From Bryobacterales bacterium (lineage in GTDB: Bacteria; Acidobacteriota; Terriglobia; Bryobacterales; Bryobacteraceae): a stretch of DNA of 64,000 nt. The stretch lies in the NCBI GenBank assembly GCA_025463005.1, contig JAOAPR010000103.1:1-64000 (forward strand), in the 5' to 3' direction. A program made the position numbers and the translations under genes. Positions 54,149 to 62,307 of this stretch are shown here, in pieces. The notes under the pieces are model-generated. The model did no database searches. It was given only the letters and a program-made list of their open reading frames with translations, and was not told the origin of the DNA. The number at the start of each line of letters is the position of its first letter. Positions within the stretch are counted from its first letter, which is position 1.

Positions 54149-55780
54149 ATGACCACATTCGTACCGATACCCGCGTTCTTACTGGCCGCAGTCCCTTCGT
54201 TCAGCAGCCGGATCGCCGCCGCCTTGGGCGACAACACATTCCAGGATATTCACCATCTCGAATTCTTTGATTGGGCCATCCTGGTCCCGTACTTCGCCGT
54301 TCTCGCCGTGCTGTCCGTCTACGGGCTGCACCGCTATGAGACCATTCGCGGCTACATGAAGCATCGCAAGCGTGTGAGCCAGGCTGCGCCGCCGATGCTA
54401 TTTGCGGATCTGCCGCGCGTTACCATCCAGCTCCCGATTTTCAACGAGCGCTTCGTCGTGGAACGCCTGCTCGAGGAAACTTCCAAGATCGATTATCCCC
54501 GTCACCTGCTCCAGATCCAGGTGCTCGACGACTCCACCGACGACACCCACCCGTTCACCGAAGAACTGGTGCGCGAGTATAGCGATTCCGGTCTGCCTAT
54601 CGAGTACATCCACCGGACAAATCGGTACGGATACAAGGCGGGCGCCCTCGAAAACGGGCTCAACACCGCCACCGGTGAAGTGGTCGCCGTTTTCGACGCC
54701 GATTTCGTTCCGCCGCGCGATTTCCTCCAACGCACCGTGCATCATTTCACCGATCCGAAGGTCGGCATGGTGCAGACCCGCTGGACCTATCTGAATCGGA
54801 ACCATAACGTCCTGACCGAAGTGCAGGCGATCCTGCTCGATGGCCACTTCGTCCTGGAGCACATCGCACGCTCCGGCGGCGGCCTGTTTTTCAACTTTAA
54901 CGGCACGGCGGGTATTCTCCGGCGATCAATGATCCAGGATGCCGGCGGCTGGCAGCACGACACGCTCACCGAAGATTCCGATCTGAGCTATCGCGCCCAG
55001 CTCAAGGGTTGGAAGTTCGTATACGCGCCCTCGATCGAATGCCCTTCGGAGCTACCGGTGGAGACCTATGGCTTCCAGGTGCAGCAGTCGCGCTGGGCCA
55101 AGGGACTCACCCAGGTAGCGATGAAGCTGTTGCCCTCGATTCTGCGTGCCAAGCTCCCATGGCGCGTCAAGGCGGAGGCGTTTTTCCACCTGACGCCAAA
55201 TATCGGCTACCCGCTGATGATCGTAGTCAGCCTGCTCATGCTGCCGGTGATGATCGTGCGCTTCTACATGGGCTGGCTGGAGATGCTGTTGATCGACTTG
55301 CCCTTGATAGCTGCGTCGTTCTGGTCGATTTCGGCATTCTATGTAGTCGCACAGCGCGAGTTGTTCCCGAAGAATTGGAAACGATCCATCCTGTTCCTGC
55401 CGGCTCTTCTGGCGGCTGGCGTGGCGCTCACCATCATCAACACGAAAGCCGTTATTGAAGCGCTGGTCGGGTATCAGACCGCGTTCGCCCGCACCGCCAA
55501 ATACGGCAGCGCGCAGCCGGCGCAACTCGCCAACTTACAGTACCGCCGGCGCAGCGGATGGCTCCCGTATGCGGAACTGGCCGCGGGATGCGGGTTTCTG
55601 GCGATCGTGATCTATGCGATCCAGTCGTATAATTACCTCGCGGTTCCGTTCCTGCTGCTCTTTGTCGGCGGTTACTTCTGGGCAGGAGTCACCACGCTGT
55701 GGGAGGAATATCAGGGCAAGCTGGCCTTCGAGCGCCAGCGCGCACTCGCCTCTCCGCAGGCCCAAACCGCCAAAGCGTAG
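54149..55780 (+). CDS. Membrane family 2 glycosyltransferase (cellulose-synthase-like)
   Basis: A 543-residue processive beta-glycosyltransferase. One or two N-terminal helices precede the GT-A domain with the D,D,D,QxxRW signature: VLDDSTDDT, VFDADFVPP, LTEDSDLSYRAQL and VQQSRWAKG. Four C-terminal helices form the channel. It most resembles CslA/glucomannan- or beta-glucan-type synthases common near other envelope genes. The ATG at 54149 is preferred; a GTG at 54119 lies within a hairpin and would add ten residues. Polymer identity unknown. Convergent and adjacent to the YjbR gene with no gap. Confidence 0.9.
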   Translation: MTTFVPIPAFLLAAVPSFSSRIAAALGDNTFQDIHHLEFFDWAILVPYFAVLAVLSVYGLHRYETIRGYMKHRKRVSQAAPPMLFADLPRVTIQLPIFNERFVVERLLEETSKIDYPRHLLQIQVLDDSTDDTHPFTEELVREYSDSGLPIEYIHRTNRYGYKAGALENGLNTATGEVVAVFDADFVPPRDFLQRTVHHFTDPKVGMVQTRWTYLNRNHNVLTEVQAILLDGHFVLEHIARSGGGLFFNFNGTAGILRRSMIQDAGGWQHDTLTEDSDLSYRAQLKGWKFVYAPSIECPSELPVETYGFQVQQSRWAKGLTQVAMKLLPSILRAKLPWRVKAEAFFHLTPNIGYPLMIVVSLLMLPVMIVRFYMGWLEMLLIDLPLIAASFWSISAFYVVAQRELFPKNWKRSILFLPALLAAGVALTIINTKAVIEALVGYQTAFARTAKYGSAQPAQLANLQYRRRSGWLPYAELAAGCGFLAIVIYAIQSYNYLAVPFLLLFVGGYFWAGVTTLWEEYQGKLAFERQRALASPQAQTAKA

Positions 55781-56158
55781 CTACTTTGCTTTGGCCAGCT
55801 TCGCTGGTTTCATGAGCTCGGCCTGTTTTTTCTTGGGCAGTTTTGCGAACACCAGGTCATAAGACTGGCGGATCAGGCGTTTGATCTCCGCGCGAGGCAG
55901 CGCGTCTTCTCTCTCCAGCGCCACCCAGTGCATGCGAGCCGAATACGGCGCCGGGATGATTCCAGGCAGTTCTATTAGCTCCGCGAATACTTCCGGCGTG
56001 CACTTGAAGGACATCACTACTTTGTGACTCGGCGCTGTTAACACGACGACCGCGTACATCTTGCCGCCGATCTTGAACACCAGGTCGTCGCCCCACAGGA
56101 TTTGTTCCGTGGTGTGCGGGAGCGCAAGACAGTGCGCCCGGACCCAATCGACATTCAT
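55781..56158 (-). CDS. MmcQ/YjbR-family protein
   Basis: A 125-residue MmcQ/YjbR fold protein with VRAHCLALPHTTEQI, LVFKIGGKMYAVV, SFKCTPEVFAEL and MHWVALE. The C-terminus is a Lys/Ala tail (KLPKKKQAELMKPAKLAKAK) typical of acidobacterial members. The family has a DNA-binding-like fold, but its biochemical role is not established. It follows queD by 26 bases on the same strand. Confidence 0.88.
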   Translation of the reverse strand: MNVDWVRAHCLALPHTTEQILWGDDLVFKIGGKMYAVVVLTAPSHKVVMSFKCTPEVFAELIELPGIIPAPYSARMHWVALEREDALPRAEIKRLIRQSYDLVFAKLPKKKQAELMKPAKLAKAK

Positions 56159-56184
56159 GGCTGGTTTACGGCCTGCACGTACGT

Positions 56185-56559
56185 TTAAGGTCTGTATGTC
56201 GCGCTCTGGATGTCCGTCTCCCAGACTTTGACTTCTCGAATACGCACCGGAACGGCAGTGTTCTCGAGCCCGCTGCTCATCTGCGTGCAGAAATACTCAG
56301 CGATATTTTCGGCCGAGGGATTTGTCACGTCGAAAGGCGGAATTTCATTCAGGAACTGGTGATCCAGGCGAGCCAGCACTTGCCCCATCAGGTTCTTCAC
56401 ATCGATGAAATCCACCAGCAGGCCGGCCGCGTCCAGCCGCTCTCCAGCCAGCACCACCTGTACGCGAAAATTGTGGCCGTGCACGTTCTCACAGCCGCCT
56501 TTGTAGTTGCGGAGCGCGTGGGCCGCCGCAAAAGTCTGTTCCACTGTGACTTCAAACAT
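56185..56559 (-). CDS. queD: 6-carboxytetrahydropterin synthase (QueD-type)
   Basis: A 124-residue enzyme of the PTPS/QueD family acting in queuosine or other deazapurine synthesis. It has the zinc and catalytic residues in TFAAAHALRNYKGGCENVHG and HNFRVQVVLAG (Cys nucleophile, two His of HGH), VDFIDVKNLM, LDHQFLNE and NPSAENIAEYF, ending with a conserved Glu (REVKVWET). It starts within the last 8 bases of the helicase gene. No other que genes are nearby, so pterin use cannot be excluded. Confidence 0.9.
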   Translation of the reverse strand: MFEVTVEQTFAAAHALRNYKGGCENVHGHNFRVQVVLAGERLDAAGLLVDFIDVKNLMGQVLARLDHQFLNEIPPFDVTNPSAENIAEYFCTQMSSGLENTAVPVRIREVKVWETDIQSATYRP

Positions 56560-58492
56560 GTTTGAAAAACTTCTCTACTTCTTCCCGCCGGGTCGTGAAT
56601 CCATATTCCGGCAGGCTGTCAAAGAAAATCTGACCGTACCGCGTTTTTGTGATCCTGTGATCCAGCAACGCCAGCACCCCGCGATCCGTTTTGCTGCGGA
56701 TCAATCTCCCGAAACCCTGCTTCAGCGCAATGGCAGCCTGCGGAACCTGGTAGCCGTTAAATGCGTCCCCGCCATCGTTCTTAATCGCCGCGATACGAGC
56801 TTCCACCACCGGGTCGCTGGGCACCGCAAACGGCAGCTTATCGATAATAACGCAACTTAACTGTTCGCCTGGAACGTCCACGCCCTGCCAGAAGGAAGAC
56901 GTCGCGAACAGTACCGCGTTGGGCGTCGAGCGGAATTCTTCGAGCAGCGCGTTCCGTGGTCCCGTTCCTTGCAGCAGCGTCTGATAAGGGATTTCGAGCG
57001 ATACGCGGTCGTGGATCAGGCGCATCTGCTGGTAGCTGGTGAAGAGCACGAACGCTCGCCCGCGGCTGAGCGTGAGGATCTCGACGATCTCCTTCGCCGC
57101 AGCGGAAGTGAACGCCGGACTCCGCGGATCCGGCAGATTCTGCGGAACGTACAGCAGGGCTTGCTTCTTGTGATCGAAATGGCTCGGGACTAATTCCGTG
57201 CGAGCCGCACGTATGCCCAGCCGGCGCAGCGTGTACTCGAAGGTCTCGGCTACAGCCAGGGTCGCCGAGGTCAGGATGACGGTGTCCACGCGGTCAAATA
57301 AACGTTCATCGAGGAGTTGTGAGACTTCAATGGGCGTGGCTTGCAGGAAGGTGCGGCGTCCGCGGCGCTCGATCCAGTACACGTAGCGCTTGTCTGGGGT
57401 TCCGTTGTTGCCTTCCATCCAGAACTGCAGCCGCCGCGCCATCTCCCGAGCGCGGGTCACCAGAGGAATCGCCTCATCCGGAGGCGCTTTCAGCAGCTCC
57501 AGCTGCAGCGTAACCATCTCCAGGGCCCGGAGCACGTCGCGATACGCCTCCTCGTTCTGTTCGAGGAACGCGCTGTGTGCGCGGAATCCCGTGCGGCCCT
57601 CCGCGGCGCCGAACAACGCAAAAAACTGCGCGGCCCGGTCGTTCAAGATGATCAGAATGCGATCCAGCTCCTCGCTGCCGAACTGCTTGCGGTGGGCCAG
57701 CGACGCCACGTCGCGCGTCAGATCTTCGATCTGCCCGCTCGAAATTGTCACGCCGAAGTACTGCCCGGCAGTATCCTCTACCTCGTGGGCCTCGTCGAAG
57801 ATCACCGCCGAGTAGTCGGGGATGATTGCGCCGCGCTCATCTTCCTTTACCGCCAGGTCCGCGAAAAACAGGTGGTGGTTGACGATGATCAGGTCGCTTT
57901 CGCTCGCCTTCTGGTGCATCCGCGTAACGAAGCAGCGCTCGAACTGTGGGCACTTCTGACCGCTGCATAGCTCCCCGCGCGCGTCCATCTTGGCCCACAC
58001 CGAACTGTTCTCCGGAAGCTTCTTGATCTCCGCGCGATCGCCCGTTTCGGTGGTCTTTTCCCAGGCTTGGATGATCTGAAAATCGGCGACCTCTTCCAGT
58101 CCGGCCAGCACCGGCTCTTTCTCGGCGTCGTAGATTTTCTGGCGGCAGGCGTAGTTGGCACGCCCCTTCATGTAACAGGCCCGCAGCGGGCCCAAATGCT
58201 TTTCCAGGAACGGAATATCTTTGAAGAAGAGCTGCTCCTGTAGATTCTTGGTTCCCGTGGAAATCACCACGCGCTTGCCGGAAAGAATCGCGGGAACCAG
58301 ATACGCAAGCGTCTTTCCGGTACCCGTGCCGGCTTCGACGATCAGGTGTTTCTTTTCGGCCAGGGCGCTCTCAACCGCCTCTGCCATGCGGAGCTGGCCC
58401 TCGCGGTATTCGTAGCCGGGATGCCATTCCGAAAGCAGTCCTTTACGGCCAAAGAACTGGCGAACCGTGAGAGTTTTGGGTGATGCAGCCAC
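56552..58492 (-). CDS. dinG: DinG-like ATP-dependent helicase
   Basis: A 646-residue superfamily 2 helicase of the XPD/DinG class. Motif I is EAGTGTGKTLAYLVPA, motif II DEAHEVED, and motif VI QGFGRLIRSKTDRG. Four Cys between motifs I and II (in YACRQK and GELCSGQKCPQFERCF) form the iron-sulfur cluster site of this group. It unwinds DNA, including R-loops and forks, in 5'-3' direction by family knowledge. It lacks the extra exonuclease domain of Gram-positive DinG. Overlaps queD. Confidence 0.92.
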   Translation of the reverse strand: MAASPKTLTVRQFFGRKGLLSEWHPGYEYREGQLRMAEAVESALAEKKHLIVEAGTGTGKTLAYLVPAILSGKRVVISTGTKNLQEQLFFKDIPFLEKHLGPLRACYMKGRANYACRQKIYDAEKEPVLAGLEEVADFQIIQAWEKTTETGDRAEIKKLPENSSVWAKMDARGELCSGQKCPQFERCFVTRMHQKASESDLIIVNHHLFFADLAVKEDERGAIIPDYSAVIFDEAHEVEDTAGQYFGVTISSGQIEDLTRDVASLAHRKQFGSEELDRILIILNDRAAQFFALFGAAEGRTGFRAHSAFLEQNEEAYRDVLRALEMVTLQLELLKAPPDEAIPLVTRAREMARRLQFWMEGNNGTPDKRYVYWIERRGRRTFLQATPIEVSQLLDERLFDRVDTVILTSATLAVAETFEYTLRRLGIRAARTELVPSHFDHKKQALLYVPQNLPDPRSPAFTSAAAKEIVEILTLSRGRAFVLFTSYQQMRLIHDRVSLEIPYQTLLQGTGPRNALLEEFRSTPNAVLFATSSFWQGVDVPGEQLSCVIIDKLPFAVPSDPVVEARIAAIKNDGGDAFNGYQVPQAAIALKQGFGRLIRSKTDRGVLALLDHRITKTRYGQIFFDSLPEYGFTTRREEVEKFFKHV

Positions 58493-58548
58493 CTACGACA
58501 TGATTTTAACAGTGCGCAGTCTGCTGACTCACGCACCGCCGCGGCACG

Positions 58549-59640
58549 TCATCGATTCACAACGGAGGCATAGGGAAGCTCTTCTGTTTCCTCTTCCTCC
58601 AGAACTGCAACCGTTTTTTGGGAATTTCCACGATGCGGCAGGAGTGCGGCGCTTCCGTACACCCATCCCAGAAACTCCACCTCGCTGAACGGGCAACAGT
58701 CTACGACCCGCGGCAGCGAGTGCCGATCTGCAACCTGTGTGACGAAGCCGGCATCAGCGGTAGTTGCCGATTTGATCCCTAACTCGTCCAGCCATTGTGG
58801 GTCCTGCGCGCGCCTCACGCCGCTCGGATAACTGAAATGCTGGGGAGGGCGCAAACCGAGAGCGGCCATACAGTCGCGGTTCTCCAAAATCTCGCGCGCA
58901 AATCCCGCCCGGTGAACGGATGTCCGATGCCGGTGAGTGTGCAACTGCAGGTCGGCTCCTTCTGCCGACAACTTCCGTGCTTCATCCTCGTTGATCAGAC
59001 TTAGAACCCGGCTCCGCCGGAAAGCGTCGTAGTCAATAACGAGACGCTCCGCCAAATCTTCCAGGAGGCCATCCTTCTGAGTCGCCGTGAGTCTCTTTTG
59101 GAGCGCGTAAGTTTGGAGCACAAGGCTCATCCGCTGGCGGCCTTCCAGGTTCAGGAAAACCTTCCGCGCACTGATCTCCGGCCAATCCAATTGCTGGCCC
59201 CGGCCCTTCCACAGCAGGTAGTCAAGCGCCGGATCGAACACCGGAAGGTTGCGAGCCATGTAGTAGGTGGTCAGATACAACGTCGCGGGAAACCCGTACT
59301 CGCGCAGAATCGGCCACGCGGCGCGATAAAAATCTGTAAAACCATCATCAAACGTCAGAACCACACTACGCGGTGGCAAACACCCGTCCTCCAGACGCTC
59401 GATGGCTTCGCCCAAACCGAGCACGTTGCACCTGGCCTCGCGGAGCAGGCTCATCCGCCTCTTGAAATTTTCGGCCAGCATGAACAAGGAGGGATTCCAT
59501 TGGTGCAGTTCGCCCTCTGTTACCCCGTGGTAACAAAGGATTAGCAGCCGCTGCCGTCGCCAGTTGCTTGCGCCGATCAAGCGGCTGAGACCGCTGGCGT
59601 TAGCAGCCCCCAACAAGCCCATTCTGATCCGCCGTAGCAC
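58549..59640 (-). CDS. Polysaccharide deacetylase family protein
   Basis: A 363-residue NodB-type deacetylase with LLILCYHGVTEGELHQ, the metal Asp motif SVVLTFDDGFTDFY, an insert, LQLHTHRHRTSV as the His pair region and QHFSYPSGVRRAQ. It probably removes acetyl groups from a surface glycan, as such genes stand near exopolysaccharide loci. No signal peptide is obvious. GTG at 59640 or ATG at 59622 are both possible starts. The 200 bases upstream hold repeated motifs that suggest regulation. Confidence 0.88.
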   Translation of the reverse strand: MLRRIRMGLLGAANASGLSRLIGASNWRRQRLLILCYHGVTEGELHQWNPSLFMLAENFKRRMSLLREARCNVLGLGEAIERLEDGCLPPRSVVLTFDDGFTDFYRAAWPILREYGFPATLYLTTYYMARNLPVFDPALDYLLWKGRGQQLDWPEISARKVFLNLEGRQRMSLVLQTYALQKRLTATQKDGLLEDLAERLVIDYDAFRRSRVLSLINEDEARKLSAEGADLQLHTHRHRTSVHRAGFAREILENRDCMAALGLRPPQHFSYPSGVRRAQDPQWLDELGIKSATTADAGFVTQVADRHSLPRVVDCCPFSEVEFLGWVYGSAALLPHRGNSQKTVAVLEEEETEELPYASVVNR

Positions 59641-59681
59641 GCTGAGATCACCTTCGCCGAGCGACGTCGGCCTAGTCTTTA

Positions 59682-59728
59682 GGATATAACTCTGGCTTAT
59701 CCCTTTCGCGATTGCAAGGGTATAACTA
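59682..59728 (-). promoter_or_regulatory. AGTTATAYCCT direct repeat upstream of the deacetylase
   Basis: On the minus strand AGTTATACCCT (59728-59718) and AGTTATATCCT (59692-59682) recur 36 bases apart. A TTATCCCTT...AAGGGTATAA dyad overlaps the first copy. The pair could be regulator sites or duplicate -10 regions of the deacetylase promoter, 42-88 bases before its start. Confidence 0.4.
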
Positions 59729-59776
59729 GATTGGTTTGTACCAGACGTTCCGGAGCCGGCCGAAAGTTACGGTTAC

Positions 59777-59793
59777 AAGTACTATCAGTACCA
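59777..59793. promoter_or_regulatory. GTACT-ATC-AGTAC dyad in the deacetylase upstream region
   Basis: AAGTACTATCAGTACCA carries a 13-base dyad (59779-59791) with the same half-sites as 50752-50762 and 11549-11569. It lies about 140 bases before the deacetylase start and 50 bases past the sigma factor's 3' end. Confidence 0.4.
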
Positions 59794-59841
59794 GAAGTCG
59801 AGGCAGGAAAACGTAGCTAGTCGAAGAGGCTCCGGGGTGCT

Positions 59842-60759
59842 CTAGAACGCCTGAGCCGAGGTGATCCCGTTAGCTTCGAGCGCCACCTGCATCTTCTCGA
59901 GCGCGGATTTGTGGATCTGCGAAACGCGGCTTTCGTTGATACCCAGGATGCCGCCGATTTCCTTCATGGTCATCTCGTTGGTGTAGTACAGCAGGACCAC
60001 TTTCTGATAGCGCTCCGGCAGCGTCTTCATGGCAACGCCCAGTACGCTGCGCAGTTGCTCCCGCGCGCAGATGGAATCGGGGTGGGTCTCCGGCTTGGAC
60101 GGGAAATCGGGGGCTGGAAGATCGTCGCCTTCATTGCCGCGGGTGGACGCCGAAATCAGACCCACATTGCGAAGATCGATCATCATGGTGCGCCACCGTT
60201 CGGTGTCCATGCCCAGTTTTTGCGCTACTTCGGCTTCGGTAGGATTGCGCTGGAGCTCGGCGGCCAGGTCGCGCGTGGCGGCCTCTACTTGTTTGTGGCG
60301 GCGGCGCATGTCGCGCGAAGCCCAATCGAGCTGGCGCAGGCTATCGAGAATCGCGCCCTTGATGCGGTGCTTCGCGTAGCTCGAAAACACCACCTGTTTG
60401 TCCGGATTGAACTTGCTGGCAGCGTCGAACAGACCCAGAATTCCGGCGTGGACCAGATCGTCCAGGTCCACGTGGACCGGAAGATTCTCATGAACGCGCA
60501 CGGCGATGGCTTTTACCAGCGGGACGTGTTCCAGCACCACGCGGTCGCGCCGCGCCAGTTTCGCAGCCTGCGCAGTGGCCTTAGCGGCAGCCGGATTGGC
60601 CTGAGCGGCGTGCCGGCTCGTGCTGGTTGCCACCGGCTTCGCGGGAACGCGCTGGCGGCTGCTCGGAACCGCGCGGAGCTGAGCCTTCGCTCCCTGTCTC
60701 ATACCCGTTACTCCCTTAACCGGGCTCGCCGCACGCACTTTCGCTGGCATCGTCATCAC
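59842..60759 (-). CDS. FliA/WhiG-type RNA polymerase sigma factor
   Basis: A 305-residue sigma-70-family factor of group 3. Region 2 holds LVKAIAVRVHENLPVHVDLD and LVHAGILGLFDAASKFNP, with the -10-binding FSSYAKHRIKGAILDSLRQL. Regions 3 and 4 follow, with MKTLPERYQKVVLLYYTNE and GILGINESRVSQIHKSALEK. The first 75 residues are a basic, Ala/Pro-rich extension not usual in FliA. AGGAGG at 60768-60773 is a strong ribosome-binding site; GTG 60759 or ATG 60756 may start. No flagellar gene is in the window, so motility control is not shown. Confidence 0.9.
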   Translation of the reverse strand: MMTMPAKVRAASPVKGVTGMRQGAKAQLRAVPSSRQRVPAKPVATSTSRHAAQANPAAAKATAQAAKLARRDRVVLEHVPLVKAIAVRVHENLPVHVDLDDLVHAGILGLFDAASKFNPDKQVVFSSYAKHRIKGAILDSLRQLDWASRDMRRRHKQVEAATRDLAAELQRNPTEAEVAQKLGMDTERWRTMMIDLRNVGLISASTRGNEGDDLPAPDFPSKPETHPDSICAREQLRSVLGVAMKTLPERYQKVVLLYYTNEMTMKEIGGILGINESRVSQIHKSALEKMQVALEANGITSAQAF

Positions 60760-61176
60760 GTGGCAATCCTCCTGGTCGACCTTAGCCGCCCTCTGTGATA
60801 TTGGTGAACGCCTTCCCTAAGTGCACGCTCCGGACCATCTGCGGCATTGAAGAAAAAAGGCGTTCCTGCCGATGCGATGAATGCGCCCCGAATAAAGGGT
60901 AATAGTTTAGAATCAGCGGTATTGCCGGATACTCCGGTTCGCCGCACGGAAATGCCTCGCACTCGTGTTGTCACCCCGGCCAATAGGGCGGTACCGATTT
61001 GGAACTGGTTCTGCACTGCTTTTTCTCAAAATGAAACATTGGTCCCTGATCGGGACCGCAGACGACTGAATTCTTCGCGTTAAAGAGCAGCTTAAAGGCA
61101 GGGCAGGGGTGGAGTATCTCGACGTTTCACCTTAGAGTGGGCTAATAATCTATCCGACGTGGCCTATGTCGGCTTC
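60760..61176. other. 417-base region without a supported gene
   Basis: This gap holds the upstream region of the sigma factor. A short plus-strand frame (60847-61083) has no ribosome-binding site or recognisable protein sequence. On the plus strand there is a sigma-54-like motif (60999-61016) and a GGTCCC-N5-GGGACC hairpin (61041-61057), but no gene follows on that strand. Confidence 0.6.
60999..61016 (+). promoter_or_regulatory. Sigma-54-like promoter motif
   Basis: TTGGAACTGGTTCTGCA has GG and GC exactly 10 bases apart (61001-61002 and 61013-61014), matching the -24/-12 frame of sigma-54 promoters; the -12 half is CTGC rather than TTGC. Nothing coding lies just downstream, so it would drive a small RNA or be a chance match. 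Confidence 0.3.
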
Positions 61177-61335
61177 TTAGCCTTGGCGCTGTTTCAGAAC
61201 AACTAGCCAGGTCTTGAGCGCGAAAGCCCCTAGAAATATCCACGTCGCAAGACGAATTTTGCCGTCCAGAGTGAAATAAGCCAGAATCGCAAGCACCGCG
61301 TAGCTTGCCATCGTGATTGCAAGCTTTCGATTCAT
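61177..61335 (-). CDS. 52-residue two-helix membrane protein
   Basis: The ATG at 61335 directly follows the stop of the TonB-like gene (TAA-ATG) and opens 52 codons to TAA at 61177. The product begins MNRKLAITMASYAVLAILAY, has a charged turn (FTLDGKIRLA), a second hydrophobic segment (TWIFLGAFALKTWLVVL) and a basic end (KQRQG), i.e. a hairpin with both ends in the cytoplasm. No gap and this clean topology support a real gene. It could assist the TonB-like protein; function unknown. Confidence 0.65.
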   Translation of the reverse strand: MNRKLAITMASYAVLAILAYFTLDGKIRLATWIFLGAFALKTWLVVLKQRQG

Positions 61336-62307
61336 TTAGGGCTTAGCGGGCGGAAGGTTGTAGGAGAACGCCATCTGAAGTCGAATCTGATCGCCTTTGT
61401 AGGCCGCTGGAAGGGGCGGGAAGGGGTTGGACGCACTGATTCCGGCCACGGCCGCACGGTCAAACGCCGTGATGCCTGAGGTCGACGCAATCACCAGCTT
61501 GGGGACGCCGCCCCGCCGGTCGATGCTGAACTGGATCAGCACCAGGCCGCGTCGCCCCATTCTTGCGCTGTCGGGAACGATCGCCATCCAATTCCGGCGG
61601 ACGCTCGCCAGTACTTGGAGCAGATAAGGTTTGAAATCGACGCCAAGGGGATCGCTCAGCAGTTGCATCTGCCGTAGCGCAGTCGCTTCACTGGCGCCGT
61701 CGGGGGAAATGACCATGCTTCCGGCCCCGCCCGGCTGCACCGACGCGTGGGCGATCTCATCCAAGGCCGTGTTGGGCAGCTTGATAGTTGGATTCTCCGG
61801 TGGCGTCACCGGCGCGGCGGCCGCTCCCACACTTTCCAGGACGATCTTGGGCTTGTCCGCCGGCTGGGGCAAGGTGGGCACCACGCCCGAAACCGGCGGC
61901 GCCGAGACCGCTGCCTGAATCTGCGGGGGAGGAGTGAGCGGGGCTGGGGGAGCCACTGGACCCCCGGGCGCAGGCGGCACAAATGTCCGGGCTTTCGGGG
62001 GAGCTTCTCGCAGGGAGCTCCGAATATCGAGCTGGTGCGTGACCTTGCCCTTGTTCTCGTCTTTCTGAGTCACCTCGAAGATTTTCGGCGCGAACAGGGG
62101 CACCGCCGCTTTGCGAAAATCGGCAGTTACCGGCGGCCCGGTGAACCGCGTGGATGTTTCGGGAAGGGTCAGAAACAGCGCCAGGACCGCCACATGGACC
62201 AGGAGCGATCCCAAGCCCGCGCGGAACAGACGGCGGGATGTAATAGGTTCCTGCCACTCGGGAAACAACTCGAGCGGACCGGAATCATTAAGATTTGCCC
62301 GGGACAT
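61336..62307 (-). CDS. TonB-family energy transducer-like protein
   Basis: A 323-residue protein: a cytoplasmic N-terminus of about 30 residues, one membrane helix (GLGSLLVHVAVLALFLTLPE), a Pro-rich periplasmic stretch (residues 105-165), and a C-terminal TonB-type domain with YLLQVLASVRRNWMAIVP, GLVLIQFSIDRRGGVPKLV and AAVAGISASNPFPPLPAAYK. TonB proteins pass proton-motive energy to outer membrane transporters, but acidobacteria have many TonB-like proteins without ExbBD nearby, as here. ATG at 62307 lies inside the preceding oxidoreductase gene (20-base overlap). Confidence 0.85.
   Translation of the reverse strand: MSRANLNDSGPLELFPEWQEPITSRRLFRAGLGSLLVHVAVLALFLTLPETSTRFTGPPVTADFRKAAVPLFAPKIFEVTQKDENKGKVTHQLDIRSSLREAPPKARTFVPPAPGGPVAPPAPLTPPPQIQAAVSAPPVSGVVPTLPQPADKPKIVLESVGAAAAPVTPPENPTIKLPNTALDEIAHASVQPGGAGSMVISPDGASEATALRQMQLLSDPLGVDFKPYLLQVLASVRRNWMAIVPDSARMGRRGLVLIQFSIDRRGGVPKLVIASTSGITAFDRAAVAGISASNPFPPLPAAYKGDQIRLQMAFSYNLPPAKP

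Noticed and set aside
60847-61083. 78-residue plus-strand frame in the gene-free region
   Set aside because: No ribosome-binding site, no hydrophobic or conserved pattern, and ends without context; more likely chance.
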